A stretch of 50,132 nt of DNA from Jiangella muralis. Lineage in GTDB: Bacteria > Actinomycetota > Actinomycetes > Jiangellales > Jiangellaceae. The stretch's first letter is position 1; each line of letters opens with the position of its first letter. The stretch spans positions 275,148 through 325,279 of the forward strand of contig NZ_KQ434756.1 in NCBI RefSeq assembly GCF_001270745.1. Direction: 5' to 3'. The translations under genes were made by a program, and so were the position numbers. This document shows positions 18,301 to 27,923 of the stretch, piece by piece. The notes below the pieces were generated by a model. The model was given only the letters and a program-made list of their open reading frames with translations. It made no database searches and was not told where the DNA came from.

Positions 18301-19792
18301 CCGGCAGTCGCCCCCGACGCCGGCGCTGATGGGCAGCTCGGAGGCCGACCCGAACGCCACCAACGCGCTCGGCACGTACTCCAAGGAGCAGCTGGCCGAC
18401 CTCGCGGCGCAGGACATGGCTCCGGCCGCGCCCGGCGACGTGGTGGCCGAGTGGCCGGCCACCGGGATCTCCGTCGCCTGGGGCGTCGGCTTCGACGGCG
18501 ACGTCTGGGTGTCCGACCCCGACACCATCACCAACCACCAGTTCTCCACGTCCGGTGCGGCGGGCTCCGTGTTCCCGGGCAACTGGGGCGGCGCCTGGAA
18601 CGGCGACATGGCGCTGGACTCCAGCACCGGCGCGATGTGCCAGGTCAACGTCGGCGGCGACAACGCGATCCACTGCTTCGACACCGCCGACGGCACCGAG
18701 CAGTACGTGATCTCGGGCACCCCGTGGACGACCAACTTCTCGCAGCGCGGCCTCGCCTACAACCCCGTCGACGACGTCTTCTACATCGGCGGCTGGAACG
18801 AGGGCATCATCTACACCGTCGCGGGCCAGTCCCACGCGGACCCGGGTGCCACCCTCGCCCAGTGCTCGACCGAGGACGCGTCCATCGCCGGCCTCGCCTA
18901 CAACCCGACGGCCGACGTGCTGTGGATGGTCAACAGCTCGCTGACCACGTACATCTACCAGATCGACCCGTCGGACTGCGCCACGATCTCGGCGATCGAG
19001 TTCCCGGAGCAGGGCGAGGGTCCGGGCGCCGGCCTGGAGATGAACACCACCGGTGAGCTGTGGGCGACCAGCCAGCTGACCAACACGGCGTACCTCATCG
19101 ACACCGGCGTGCCGAACGCCAGCGACGTGTCCTGGCTGTCGGAGGACCCGGCCGCGGGGACCCTGGCGCCGGGCGAGTCGGTGACCGTCACCGTCACGGC
19201 CGACAGCACCGGCCTCGCGGCGAATCGCTACGAGGCGACGCTGATGATCGCGACGAACGCCGGGCGGGTGCCGAGCCACCAGGTTCCGGTCTCGCTGCTG
19301 GTGCCCGCCTACCAGGTGGGCGTCAACGCCGGCGGCGCCGCCTACACCGACGGCGACCTGGACATGTGGCAGGCGGACCGGAAGTTCACCGCCGGCTCCT
19401 GGGGCTGGGTCGGCCAGCGCGTCGAGGTCTCGTCGACGAATCGCGCGATCGGCGGCACCGATGACGACACGATGTTCCAGAGCCGGCGGTCCGGCATCTT
19501 CGGCTACCGGTTCGACAACGTGCCCGCCGGGACGTACGAGGTGGAGCTCGGGTTCGCCGAGTTCCAGGCGAACATGATGCCCGGACGCCGCGTCTTCGAC
19601 GTCAGCGTCAACGGCGCCTACGTGCTGGTCAACCACGACGTGGCCGCCGAGGTCCGCGGGCTGTGGGCGGACCAGCACACCGTCACCGTCGAGCACCAGG
19701 GCGGTCCGCTGAACATCCAGTTCCACGACCGCTTCGGCTACCAGCTGCCGATCGTCAACGCCCTGCGCGTGACCGACCGGCCCGACCTGTAG
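15338..19792 (+). CDS. Large secreted S8 (subtilisin-like) peptidase with carbohydrate-binding-like tail
   Basis: 1484 residues. The signal peptide is Arg-rich, then LAAVLSVFALVSTVLAATPAQA. The catalytic triad is D218 (ANIDSGVDYDHP), H264 (NSHGTHTMG) and S436 (SGTSMAAPH). Three carboxypeptidase-regulatory-like beta modules start near residues 508, 589 and 858 (each GTVT...EGATV). Between the second and third lies a globular region (FPFYGENYDTAYLSSNGHVNF). A long beta-rich stretch follows. The last about 160 residues (from VGVNAGGAAYTDGD, 1326) look malectin-like. The start is set by AGGAGG 6 bases before GTG. Likely an extracellular scavenging protease that binds surfaces or glycans. Confidence 0.9.
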   Translation: MQLPAHPVGGRPRGPDATASPTRERRAGRRYLAAVLSVFALVSTVLAATPAQAGFDRPAEPVSKIEPGVFDPDAVKDSADFWIRFGSSARTTSASAIEDWTERGQFVVDQLKATADQSQAAARKLLDERGVGYEAHWITNAILVEDGSRALAEQLAALDGVEQIRAPRTYDQPEPVDEKASGGMGTSAVEWGIANINADDVWSQYGVRGEGIVVANIDSGVDYDHPALVEHYRGNNGGSFDHNYNWFDATGSSDTPFEGAGNSHGTHTMGTMVGDDGSGNQIGVAPGATWIAANGCNTCSDADLIESGEWMLAPTDLNGQNPDVSQRPHIVNNSWGSRFPSNDPFMEDILIEWANAGIFGVWANGNSGDACSSSGSPGSRTINYSVGAYDSNNAIADFSGRGPGQDGEIKPSISAPGVAVRSSIDGGGYNLLSGTSMAAPHTAGTIALLWSAAPALVGDVEGTRALLDQSAVDVEDLSCGGTADDNNVWGEGRLDALALIDAAPTGETGTLTGTVTAAGAPVEGATVAVAGPMERQTTTGADGTYTLTLTAGDYDVTVSAFGYQTATSTAAITADTATTLDVALEPASSHPVTGTVTDAHSGDPVAGATVRIDGAPVDPVTTGADGTYAFAAVPAGSYELTADGGKCADPLTQALTVSGPSTLDFALPKRADGYGYFCSTGPSAYVEGTDPVALTGDEQTASVALPFDFPFYGENYDTAYLSSNGHVNFLAPVTNYTNTALPNAAAPNATLAPFWDDLNIQAGGGVYTGTVDGGFVIEYRNVSFFNVADVRIDFSVTLYEDGTVTFAYRNLDPAQARELGTSATVGIENATGTDALQYSFNEAALSDDTAITFELPPNGSVTGTVTDANDGLPIEGATVAAVAPDGTVVREASTDANGDYAMQLFFGAYTVQASSDGYDGGSEDVLINQDGEVNTVDYALRTGVAVVEADELSWTITEGQTRSGEVTITNTGSADLAWEATEVDRGTGRQSPPTPALMGSSEADPNATNALGTYSKEQLADLAAQDMAPAAPGDVVAEWPATGISVAWGVGFDGDVWVSDPDTITNHQFSTSGAAGSVFPGNWGGAWNGDMALDSSTGAMCQVNVGGDNAIHCFDTADGTEQYVISGTPWTTNFSQRGLAYNPVDDVFYIGGWNEGIIYTVAGQSHADPGATLAQCSTEDASIAGLAYNPTADVLWMVNSSLTTYIYQIDPSDCATISAIEFPEQGEGPGAGLEMNTTGELWATSQLTNTAYLIDTGVPNASDVSWLSEDPAAGTLAPGESVTVTVTADSTGLAANRYEATLMIATNAGRVPSHQVPVSLLVPAYQVGVNAGGAAYTDGDLDMWQADRKFTAGSWGWVGQRVEVSSTNRAIGGTDDDTMFQSRRSGIFGYRFDNVPAGTYEVELGFAEFQANMMPGRRVFDVSVNGAYVLVNHDVAAEVRGLWADQHTVTVEHQGGPLNIQFHDRFGYQLPIVNALRVTDRPDL

Positions 19793-19809
19793 GAGGTTCG
19801 TCCGCCCAT

Positions 19810-19857
19810 GATCATCGGCGATTCCTGGCGTCCTGACGCCAGGAATCGCCGATGATC
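19810..19857. terminator. Perfect 22-base hairpin, probable two-way terminator
   Basis: Arms 19810-19831 and 19836-19857 pair without mismatch around a 4-base loop (CCTG), between the convergent ends of the subtilase and purB genes. The left arm begins in CCATGATCATC, the same tip as the hairpins at 6275 and 39692, while the inner arm is different. No T-run follows. Confidence 0.75.
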
Positions 19858-19872
19858 GGCGTGTCCACTGCG

Positions 19873-21306
19873 CTAGAGGATGGGCGACGGGGTGTAGGCG
19901 GCCGCGACGGGATGGGCGGCGGCGATCTCGTCGACCCGGGCCACGACGGCGCCGACCTGGGCCCGCGCCGCGCCGGTGAACTCCAGCGGCGACCGCACCA
20001 GGGAGTCCAGGTGCGCGCGGTCCAGGCCCAGCCGCGCGTCCCCCGCCAGCCGGTCGAACAGGTCGTTCCGCGCCGCACCCTGCTCGCGCATGGCCAGTGC
20101 CACCGCGACGGCGTGCTCCTTGATGGCCTCGTGCGCCGTCTCGCGCCCGACGCCGGCCTTGACGGCGGCCATCAGCACGGAGGTCGTGGCGAGGAAGGGC
20201 AGGTAGCGGTCGAGCTCGCGGGCGATGACCGCGGGGTAGGCGCCGAACTCGTCGAGGACGGTGAGGAACGTCTCGAACAGGCCGTCGAGCGCGAAGAACG
20301 CGTCGGGCAGCGCGACCCGGCGCACGACCGAGCAGAACACGTCGCCCTCGTTCCACTGCGCGCCGGCCAGCTCGGCCGCCATCGACGCGTAGCCGCGGAG
20401 GACGACGGCGAGGCCGTTGACGCGCTCGCAGGAGCGGGTGTTCATCTTGTGCGGCATGGCGCTGGAGCCGACCTGCCCGGCCTTGAACCCCTCGGTGACC
20501 AGCTCCTGCCCGGCCATCAGCCGGACGGTGGTGGCCAGCGACGACGGCCCGGCGGCCACCTGGACCAGCGCCGACACGACGTCGTGGTCGAGCGAGCGCG
20601 GGTAGACCTGGCCGACGCTGGTGAACACCCGCTCGAACCCGAGGTGCCCGGCGATGCGCCGCTCCAGCTCCGCGAGCCGGGCATCGTCGCCGCCCAGGAG
20701 GTCGAGCATGTCCTGCGCCGTGCCGACCGGGCCCTTGATGCCGCGCAGCGGGTACCGCGCGATCAGCTCCTCGACCCGCTCGAACGCCACGACGAGTTCG
20801 TCGGCGGCCGAGGCGAACCGCTTGCCCAGCGTCGTCGCCTGGGCGGGGACGTTGTGACTGCGGCCGGCCATGACGGTGTCGGCGTGCTCGGCGGCGCGCG
20901 CGGCCAGCCGGACGAGGACGGCGACCATGCGGTCGCGGACGTGCTCGAGCGACAGGCGGATCTGCAGCTGCTCGACGTTCTCGGTGAGATCGCGGCTGGT
21001 CATGCCCTTGTGGACGTGCTCGTGGCCGGCCAGCGCGTTGAACTCTTCGATGCGCGCCTTGACGTCGTGCCGGGTGACCCGCTCGCGGGCGGCGATGGAA
21101 TCGAGGTCGACGTCCTCGAGCACCGCCTGGTACGCCTCGACCACGCCGTCGGGGACGTCGACGCCGAGGTCACGCTGCGCCTGCAGCACGGCCAGCCAGA
21201 GCCGCCGCTCGAGGACGATCTTGTTCTGCTGCGACCACAACCGGGTCAGTTCCGGCGAGGCGTAGCGGGCGGCGAGGACGTCGAGGATCGCGGGCTTGTC
21301 GGGCAC
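19873..21306 (-). CDS. purB: Adenylosuccinate lyase
   Basis: 477 residues; splits SAICAR and adenylosuccinate in purine synthesis. The signature loop reads GSSAMPHKMNTRSCE, and MTSRDLTENVEQLQIR plus AGRSHNVPAQATTLGKRF are further superfamily marks. The GTG at 21306 has GGGAG about 8-9 bases upstream and gives the usual VPDKPAILDVLAARYAS start. The reading frame stays open well beyond this start, but the extra residues do not resemble the family. It is some 6 kb from purSQL, so it is not in that operon. Confidence 0.95.
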   Translation of the reverse strand: MPDKPAILDVLAARYASPELTRLWSQQNKIVLERRLWLAVLQAQRDLGVDVPDGVVEAYQAVLEDVDLDSIAARERVTRHDVKARIEEFNALAGHEHVHKGMTSRDLTENVEQLQIRLSLEHVRDRMVAVLVRLAARAAEHADTVMAGRSHNVPAQATTLGKRFASAADELVVAFERVEELIARYPLRGIKGPVGTAQDMLDLLGGDDARLAELERRIAGHLGFERVFTSVGQVYPRSLDHDVVSALVQVAAGPSSLATTVRLMAGQELVTEGFKAGQVGSSAMPHKMNTRSCERVNGLAVVLRGYASMAAELAGAQWNEGDVFCSVVRRVALPDAFFALDGLFETFLTVLDEFGAYPAVIARELDRYLPFLATTSVLMAAVKAGVGRETAHEAIKEHAVAVALAMREQGAARNDLFDRLAGDARLGLDRAHLDSLVRSPLEFTGAARAQVGAVVARVDEIAAAHPVAAAYTPSPIL

Positions 21307-21406
21307 GACTCCATTCTCCCGCACGACGCCGCGCCGGTCGGCACCACCCGTTTGGAGATCGCCCGTTCGGGCACCACAAGGTCTGGAATGAGAAGAAGGA
21401 GGCACC

Positions 21407-21550
21407 ATGGAGTTCCTGCTCTGGATCCTGGCCGTCATCCTCGTGATCGGGGGCATCATCTCGCTGGTCCGCGGCCAGTTGTTGTGGGGCATCGTGCTGA
21501 TCGTCGTCGGCCTGCTGGTCGGACCCGGCGGGGTGAGCGTCTTCACCTGA
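21407..21550 (+). CDS. Small conserved membrane protein (47 residues)
   Basis: Encodes 47 residues made of two hydrophobic helices (EFLLWILAVILVIGGIISLV and LLWGIVLIVVGLLV) joined by RGQ, ending GPGGVSVFT. The ATG has a strong AGAAGGAGG 5 bases upstream, so it is very likely translated. Short proteins with the same two-helix plan and a GPGG-type end are common in actinomycetes, as far as I recall; their role is unknown. The last 8 bases overlap the 3' end of the disrupted minus-strand gene. Confidence 0.75.
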   Translation: MEFLLWILAVILVIGGIISLVRGQLLWGIVLIVVGLLVGPGGVSVFT

Positions 21551-21804
21551 GCCGCGGCACCTCGGCGAGAAACTCGCGCAGGACCGCCCGGATCCGCTTC
21601 GGCGGCATCCGGGCGGTCACGAACATCACCTGGGTGGCCGGCCCGTCGACGAAGACGTGCGGGTACTCCGCCCACGTCGCCACCCGCGGGTCGACATCCA
21701 CCGGCTCGCCCTCGAACCCGGCCAGCGCGAACACCGCCTCGACGTAGAGGCGGCGCTGCTGCGCCTACGTGCTGCACACCGAGTTCCAGTTGGTCGGCTA
21801 GCAT
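21543..21804 (-). pseudogene. Small hypothetical gene, probably frameshifted
   Basis: From GTG 21734 to the stop at 21543 the minus strand encodes 63 residues that look protein-like ([38 protein letters not shown]). In-frame codons upstream still look coding (QQRRLYVEA) until a TAG near 21765. One base over, a frame starting at ATG 21804 reads [13 protein letters not shown] and would join if one base were removed around 21763. This suggests a gene of about 86 codons broken by a +1 change, or a sequencing error. Family not recognised. Confidence 0.35.
21799..21804 (+). promoter_or_regulatory. Candidate -10 hexamer, leaderless promoter
   Basis: TAGCAT ends 7 bases before the ATG at 21812; no Shine-Dalgarno is present. 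It overlaps the possible start of the disrupted gene on the other strand. Confidence 0.4.
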
Positions 21805-21811
21805 CCTAGCC

Positions 21812-21967
21812 ATGGCCGACAAGGTGCAGTTCAACGTCTACCTGCCGCCGGACGTCGTCCGCGCCACGAAGCACCGCAGCATCGACGAGGAGCTGAGCCT
21901 GTCGGCGTTCGTCGAGAAGGTGTTGCGGGAGTACCTCGCCACCGCGGAGCAGGAGGACCCCCGATGA
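21812..21967 (+). CDS. Ribbon-helix-helix (CopG/Arc-like) small protein
   Basis: 51 residues. A short beta strand ([12 protein letters not shown]) is followed by two helices ([20 protein letters not shown]), the layout of ribbon-helix-helix DNA-binding proteins and antitoxins. No toxin is encoded next to it. Instead its stop overlaps the start of the VOC-like gene (ATGA), so the two are co-translated and it may regulate that gene. It is too short for firm family placement. Confidence 0.65.
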   Translation: MADKVQFNVYLPPDVVRATKHRSIDEELSLSAFVEKVLREYLATAEQEDPR

Positions 21968-22659
21968 CGCTCACCGTCCGCCCGGTCCGGCGCACGCCGC
22001 ACGCCGACGCGTGGGTCCGGGTCGTCGAGGCGCTCGGCGGCGTCGTCACCGGCCGCGACGGCGACCGCGTCGACCTCGCGCTCGGGCACGGCCGGGTCGC
22101 GGTGGTCCGCGCCGACGAGTCCGGCGCCGAGCTGGGCTTCGAGGCGCCGGACCTGTTCGCCGTCGCCGCGGAATGCGAGCGCAACGGCCTGGCGACGGTG
22201 TCGGCCGGCGGCCGGCTGGAGGTCACCGGGCCCGACGGCCTGCGGGCGCACGTCGACGAGCGCTCGGAGGCCGCACCGCAGCCCGGCGCCGACCCCGCAC
22301 TGTCGGCGCTGCCGCTCTGGTACTCGCCGGACGTGGCGGGCGCGGCCGGCGTGCTGGACCGCCTCGGCCTGACGGTGCGCATCGCCTCGCACGTCGGCGA
22401 CTGGGTCGACTTCGTCGCGCCCGGCGGCGGGCTGGTGGCGGCGCACGGCGCCGACCGGCCGTCCGTGCAGCTCTCGTTCGAGTACGACGGCGACGTCCGC
22501 GCGCTGGCCGCCCGGCTGACCGCCCGCGGCCTCGCCGCGTCCGTCGTCGACGAGAACTACGGGCTCACCGTCCGGGTGCCCGACCCCGACGGCACGGGCG
22601 ACATCTGGGTGAACCAGGTCCAGACCGACCTGCACGGATACCGTCGCGCCGGCTCGTAA
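21964..22659 (+). CDS. VOC-like (glyoxalase superfamily) protein, two tandem half-domains
   Basis: 231 residues. The second half fits a VOC domain best: [21 protein letters not shown], then [36 protein letters not shown] and [20 protein letters not shown]. The first half is a weaker copy ([43 protein letters not shown]). Metal ligands are not obvious, so it may be a binding protein rather than an enzyme. It is translated together with the ribbon-helix-helix protein. Confidence 0.75.
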   Translation: MTLTVRPVRRTPHADAWVRVVEALGGVVTGRDGDRVDLALGHGRVAVVRADESGAELGFEAPDLFAVAAECERNGLATVSAGGRLEVTGPDGLRAHVDERSEAAPQPGADPALSALPLWYSPDVAGAAGVLDRLGLTVRIASHVGDWVDFVAPGGGLVAAHGADRPSVQLSFEYDGDVRALAARLTARGLAASVVDENYGLTVRVPDPDGTGDIWVNQVQTDLHGYRRAGS

Positions 22660-22671
22660 TCCGTCGCGGCC

Positions 22672-22698
22672 GGAATGTCGGGACGGCGCCGCGGGGTT
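22672..22698 (+). promoter_or_regulatory. Candidate SigR/SigH-type stress promoter
   Basis: GGAAT (22672-22676) and GTT (22696-22698) are 19 bases apart, matching the GGAAT-N18/19-GTT pattern known for the redox-stress ECF sigma factors of Streptomyces (SigR) and mycobacteria (SigH, SigE). It would start transcription about 28 bases before the ATG at 22734. Confidence 0.55.
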
Positions 22699-22733
22699 GT
22701 CCCTGTGTATCCCCGACCCGAACCGAGGCACGC

Positions 22734-23513
22734 ATGTCCCGACCGATTCGCATCGGTGTCCAGATCCAGCCGCAGCACGCCGACTACCGGGAGATCCGCC
22801 GCGCCGCCGCCGAGGCCGAGGACGCCGGCGTCGACATCGTCTTCAACTGGGACCACTTCTTCCCGCTGCGCGGCGAGCCCGACGGCAAGCACTTCGAGTG
22901 CTGGACCATGCTCGGCGCGTGGGCCGAGCAGACGTCACGGGTGGAGATCGGCGCACTGGTGAGCAGCGTCGGCTACCGCAACCCGGAGCTGCTGGCCGAC
23001 ATGGCCCGCACCGTCGACCACATCAGCGACGGCCGCCTCATCCTCGGCATCGGCGGCGGCTGGTTCCAGCGCGACTACGACGAGTACGGCTACGAGTTCG
23101 GCACCGCGGGCACCCGGCTGGACGACCTCGGCCAGGCGCTGCCGCGCATCAAGGACCGCTGGTCGAAGCTGAACCCGGCCCCGTCCCGCGACATCCCGAT
23201 CCTCATCGGCGGTGGCGGCGAGAAGAAGACGCTGCGCCACGTCGCCGAGCACGGCACCATCTGGCACGCCTTCGGCGACGCCACCGTGCTGCGGCACAAG
23301 AGCGAGGTGCTGGACAACTGGTGCGCCACGGTCGGCCGCGACCCGGGCGAGATCGAGCGCTCGACGGCGGTCAGCGGACGGCCCGGCGCGGCCGCCGAGG
23401 CGCTCGTCGAACTGGGCATCAGCCTGTTCACCATCAGCGCGTCCGGCCCGCTCTACGACCTCGGCTCGATCAGCGCATGGGTGGAGTGGCGCGACCGCCA
23501 CAACGCCGCCTGA
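22734..23513 (+). CDS. LLM class (luciferase-like) oxidoreductase, probably F420-dependent
   Basis: 259 residues. The TIM-barrel start is IRIGVQIQPQHADYREIRRA, with GVDIVFNWDHFFPL and the flavin-binding region DHISDGRLILGIGGGWFQRDYDEYGYEF, as in the actinobacterial F420-type branch. IPILIGGGGEKKTLRHVAEH is the conserved loop near the C-terminus. Cofactor F420 is inferred from the branch, not shown. GAGG stands 5 bases before the ATG. The promoter pattern upstream suggests thiol or oxidative stress control. Confidence 0.88.
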   Translation: MSRPIRIGVQIQPQHADYREIRRAAAEAEDAGVDIVFNWDHFFPLRGEPDGKHFECWTMLGAWAEQTSRVEIGALVSSVGYRNPELLADMARTVDHISDGRLILGIGGGWFQRDYDEYGYEFGTAGTRLDDLGQALPRIKDRWSKLNPAPSRDIPILIGGGGEKKTLRHVAEHGTIWHAFGDATVLRHKSEVLDNWCATVGRDPGEIERSTAVSGRPGAAAEALVELGISLFTISASGPLYDLGSISAWVEWRDRHNAA

Positions 23514-23527
23514 GCCCGGGGCGGGAC

Positions 23528-24127
23528 TCAGCGCCCGATGATCAGGCTCATCGCCTCGGCGCGGGTGGTGGCGTCGCGCAGCTGGCCGCGGACGGCGCTG
23601 GTGACCGTCTTGGCGCCCGGCTTGCGAACGCCGCGCATCGTCATGCACAGGTGCTCGGCCTCGACGACGACGATGACGCCAGCCGGCTTGAGCAACTCGA
23701 CCAGGGAATTCGCCACCTGCGACGTGAGCCGTTCCTGCACCTGTGGGCGCTTGGCGTAGACATCGACCAACCGCGCCAGCTTGGACAGCCCGGCGATGCG
23801 GCCGGTCGGCCCGGGGATGTAGCCGACGTGGGCGAAGCCGTAGAACGGGACGAGGTGGTGCTCGCACATCGAGGCCAGCTCGATGTCCTTGACCAGCACC
23901 ATCTCCTCGTGGCCCAGCTCGAACGTGGTGGTGAGGACGTCGGCGGGATCCTGGTGCAGGCCGCCGAACATCTCCTGGTACGCCCGCGCGACCCGCGAGG
24001 GGGTCTCGAGCAGCCCGTCGCGATCGGGGTCTTCGCCGATCGCGACCAGCAGCTCACGCACGGCCGCCTCCACCCGGGCGTGATCGAACTGCCCGGGTGG
24101 CTGCGTCGGCACCGGTTCGGCGTTCAC
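23528..24127 (-). CDS. folE: GTP cyclohydrolase I
   Basis: 199 residues; makes dihydroneopterin triphosphate from GTP, the first step to folate. The zinc ligands are C88 and H91 in SMCEHH and C161 in [10 protein letters not shown]; the GTP-binding region includes [21 protein letters not shown]. Length is normal. Only 4 bases separate it from the ftsH stop upstream, so it is the last gene of the ftsH transcript, a common actinomycete arrangement. Confidence 0.97.
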   Translation of the reverse strand: MNAEPVPTQPPGQFDHARVEAAVRELLVAIGEDPDRDGLLETPSRVARAYQEMFGGLHQDPADVLTTTFELGHEEMVLVKDIELASMCEHHLVPFYGFAHVGYIPGPTGRIAGLSKLARLVDVYAKRPQVQERLTSQVANSLVELLKPAGVIVVVEAEHLCMTMRGVRKPGAKTVTSAVRGQLRDATTRAEAMSLIIGR

Positions 24128-24131
24128 TCCG

Positions 24132-26153
<2,022 letters not shown>

Positions 26154-26306
26154 GATGCGAGACCTGCCGGCCTCGTACCTCCTGTGATCGGCTGCCTTCT
26201 GCACACGCCGCGAACGCCCGGCATGTCCACCAAAGGTGTCGGATCGTCCGACGATACCTTGCGCGGGCCTGCTCGACCATTCCGGCAGGTCGGTTACACG
26301 TTGAGA

Positions 26307-26333
26307 ACGTCGCAGGTGAGCACCCGTGTTCCC
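26307..26333 (-). promoter_or_regulatory. Possible stress-sigma promoter upstream of ftsH
   Basis: On the minus strand GGAAC (26333-26329) and GTT (26309-26307) stand 19 bases apart, as in SigE/SigH/SigR-type promoters. It would give a leader of about 145 bases before ftsH. The only extra support is that FtsH is a stress protein. Confidence 0.3.
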
Positions 26334-26357
26334 GGGATGCCGGACAACTGCGTCACA

Positions 26358-26909
26358 TCAGCTGTAGACGTGCGGCGCCAGCGTACCGACGACCCGCAGG
26401 TTGCGGTACCGCTCGGCGTAGTCGAGGCCGTAGCCGACGACGAACGCGTTGGGGATGTCGTAGCCGACATACCTGACGTCGACGGCGGTCTTCGCGGCCT
26501 CGGGTTTGCGCAGCAGCGTGCACACCTCGACCGACGCCGGACCGCGCGAGCGCAGGTTCGACACCAGCCACGACAGCGTCAGCCCGGTGTCGATGATGTC
26601 CTCGACGACGAGCACGTGGCGGTCGGTGATGTCGGTGTCGAGATCCTTGACGATGCGGACGACGCCGCTGGACCTCGTGCCCGACCCGTAGGACGAGATG
26701 GCCATCCAGTCCTGCTCGACGTGCCGCGACAGGTGCCGGCTGAGGTCGGCCATGACCATGACCGCGCCCTTGAGCACGCCGACGAGCAGGAGATCCTTGC
26801 CGTCGTAGTCACGCTCGATGGCGGCCGCCAACTCCGCCAGTTTGCCCTGGATCTCCTCCTCGGTGAGGAGGATCTTCTCGAGATCTCCGTCGACGTGTTC
26901 TGGATCCAC
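26358..26909 (-). CDS. hpt: Hypoxanthine phosphoribosyltransferase
   Basis: 183 residues; salvages hypoxanthine and guanine with PRPP. The PRPP-binding motif [13 protein letters not shown] is at residues 99-111, and the metal/purine loop [10 protein letters not shown] at 41-50. The GTG start has AAAGG 8 bases upstream. It lies between tilS and ftsH, the classic order also seen in many Gram-positive bacteria, where TilS and HPRT are functionally linked. Confidence 0.96.
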   Translation of the reverse strand: MDPEHVDGDLEKILLTEEEIQGKLAELAAAIERDYDGKDLLLVGVLKGAVMVMADLSRHLSRHVEQDWMAISSYGSGTRSSGVVRIVKDLDTDITDRHVLVVEDIIDTGLTLSWLVSNLRSRGPASVEVCTLLRKPEAAKTAVDVRYVGYDIPNAFVVGYGLDYAERYRNLRVVGTLAPHVYS

Positions 26910-26968
26910 CTCCGCAGCCTTTCACACGTCGCCCCGGCGGGCGCGGGGTGTGCGGGATGCTGCCGTGA

Positions 26969-27913
26969 TCACGGTTGCTCGACGAAGTACAGGCGGCCGT
27001 CGCGGCGGGTGGCGCGCAGGCCGCCGGGGAGGTCGATGCCCGCCTGCCCGCGCCACGCCGTGACGAGCGCGTCGACGGCGGCGACGTGGGCGGCGGCGAG
27101 GTCGGTGGGCGGACTGCCGGCGGTGATCGCGGCCAGGCGCAGCACCCGCCAGCGGACGGCCTGCGGCAGCGCCGCCAGATCGACCACGGTCAGGGTGCCG
27201 ACGGCGGCGGCTTGCGCGTCCAGCGCGTCCGCGTCGGCGCGGGCGAGACCGGCGGTGCGGGCCAGCGCCTCGGCGACACCCGGGCCGAGCTCGGCCTCGA
27301 GGACCGGCAGCACGCGGTGCCGGACCCGCGCCCGCGCATAGGCGGCGTCCTCGTTGTGGGGGTCGTCCCACGGCGTCAGTCCGGGCGGCAACGCAGCCCG
27401 CACCACGGCGCGGCGCAGCCCGAGCAGCGGCCGCCGCAGCAGGCCGGTGCGGGCGGCCATGCCCGACAGCGACCGCAGCCCCGATCCACGCGCCAGTCCC
27501 AGCAGCACCGTCTCGGCCTGGTCGTCCAGCGTGTGCCCTAGCAGCACCGCGGCCGCACCCACACGAGCGGCCGACGCCGTCAGGGCCGCGTACCGGGCCG
27601 CCCGCGCGTTGCCCTCGGGACCGTCCGGCCCGCGCGATGCGTCGAGGTGGACGGTGACGACGGGGTCCAGCCCCATGCCGCACAGCAGCGCCGCCGTCGA
27701 CCGGGCCCGAGACGCCGACCCGGGCTGCAGCCCATGGTCGACGCAGACGGCGCCGGCCCGCAGCCCGGCGCGCGCAGCCACCCAGGCCGTCGACGCCGCC
27801 AGCGACAGCGAGTCGGCCCCGCCGGAGCAGGCCACCAGCACCGTCGAGCCGGCGGGCAGATCCGCGAGCGCCGTGCGCACGGCCCGCCGGACGTCGAGGT
27901 GCGGGTGCCCCAT
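26969..27913 (-). CDS. tilS: tRNA(Ile)-lysidine synthase
   Basis: 314 residues; converts the wobble C of the minor tRNA-Ile (CAU) to lysidine, so it reads AUA. The PP-loop SGGADS lies at 30-35 ([16 protein letters not shown]), and [20 protein letters not shown] is the second family block. It is shorter than E. coli TilS because the C-terminal domains are reduced, as usual in actinomycetes. It follows the metalloprotease gene after 10 bases. Confidence 0.95.
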   Translation of the reverse strand: MGHPHLDVRRAVRTALADLPAGSTVLVACSGGADSLSLAASTAWVAARAGLRAGAVCVDHGLQPGSASRARSTAALLCGMGLDPVVTVHLDASRGPDGPEGNARAARYAALTASAARVGAAAVLLGHTLDDQAETVLLGLARGSGLRSLSGMAARTGLLRRPLLGLRRAVVRAALPPGLTPWDDPHNEDAAYARARVRHRVLPVLEAELGPGVAEALARTAGLARADADALDAQAAAVGTLTVVDLAALPQAVRWRVLRLAAITAGSPPTDLAAAHVAAVDALVTAWRGQAGIDLPGGLRATRRDGRLYFVEQP

Positions 27914-27923
27914 GGGTGCAGGA

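Noticed and set aside
15194-20356. A 1720-codon open frame on the minus strand across the large subtilase
   Set aside because: It is antisense to a gene with signal peptide, catalytic triad and known modules. Long antisense frames arise by codon bias in such GC-rich DNA; its composition (Arg/Gly/Ala/Asp/Val only) fits a shadow.
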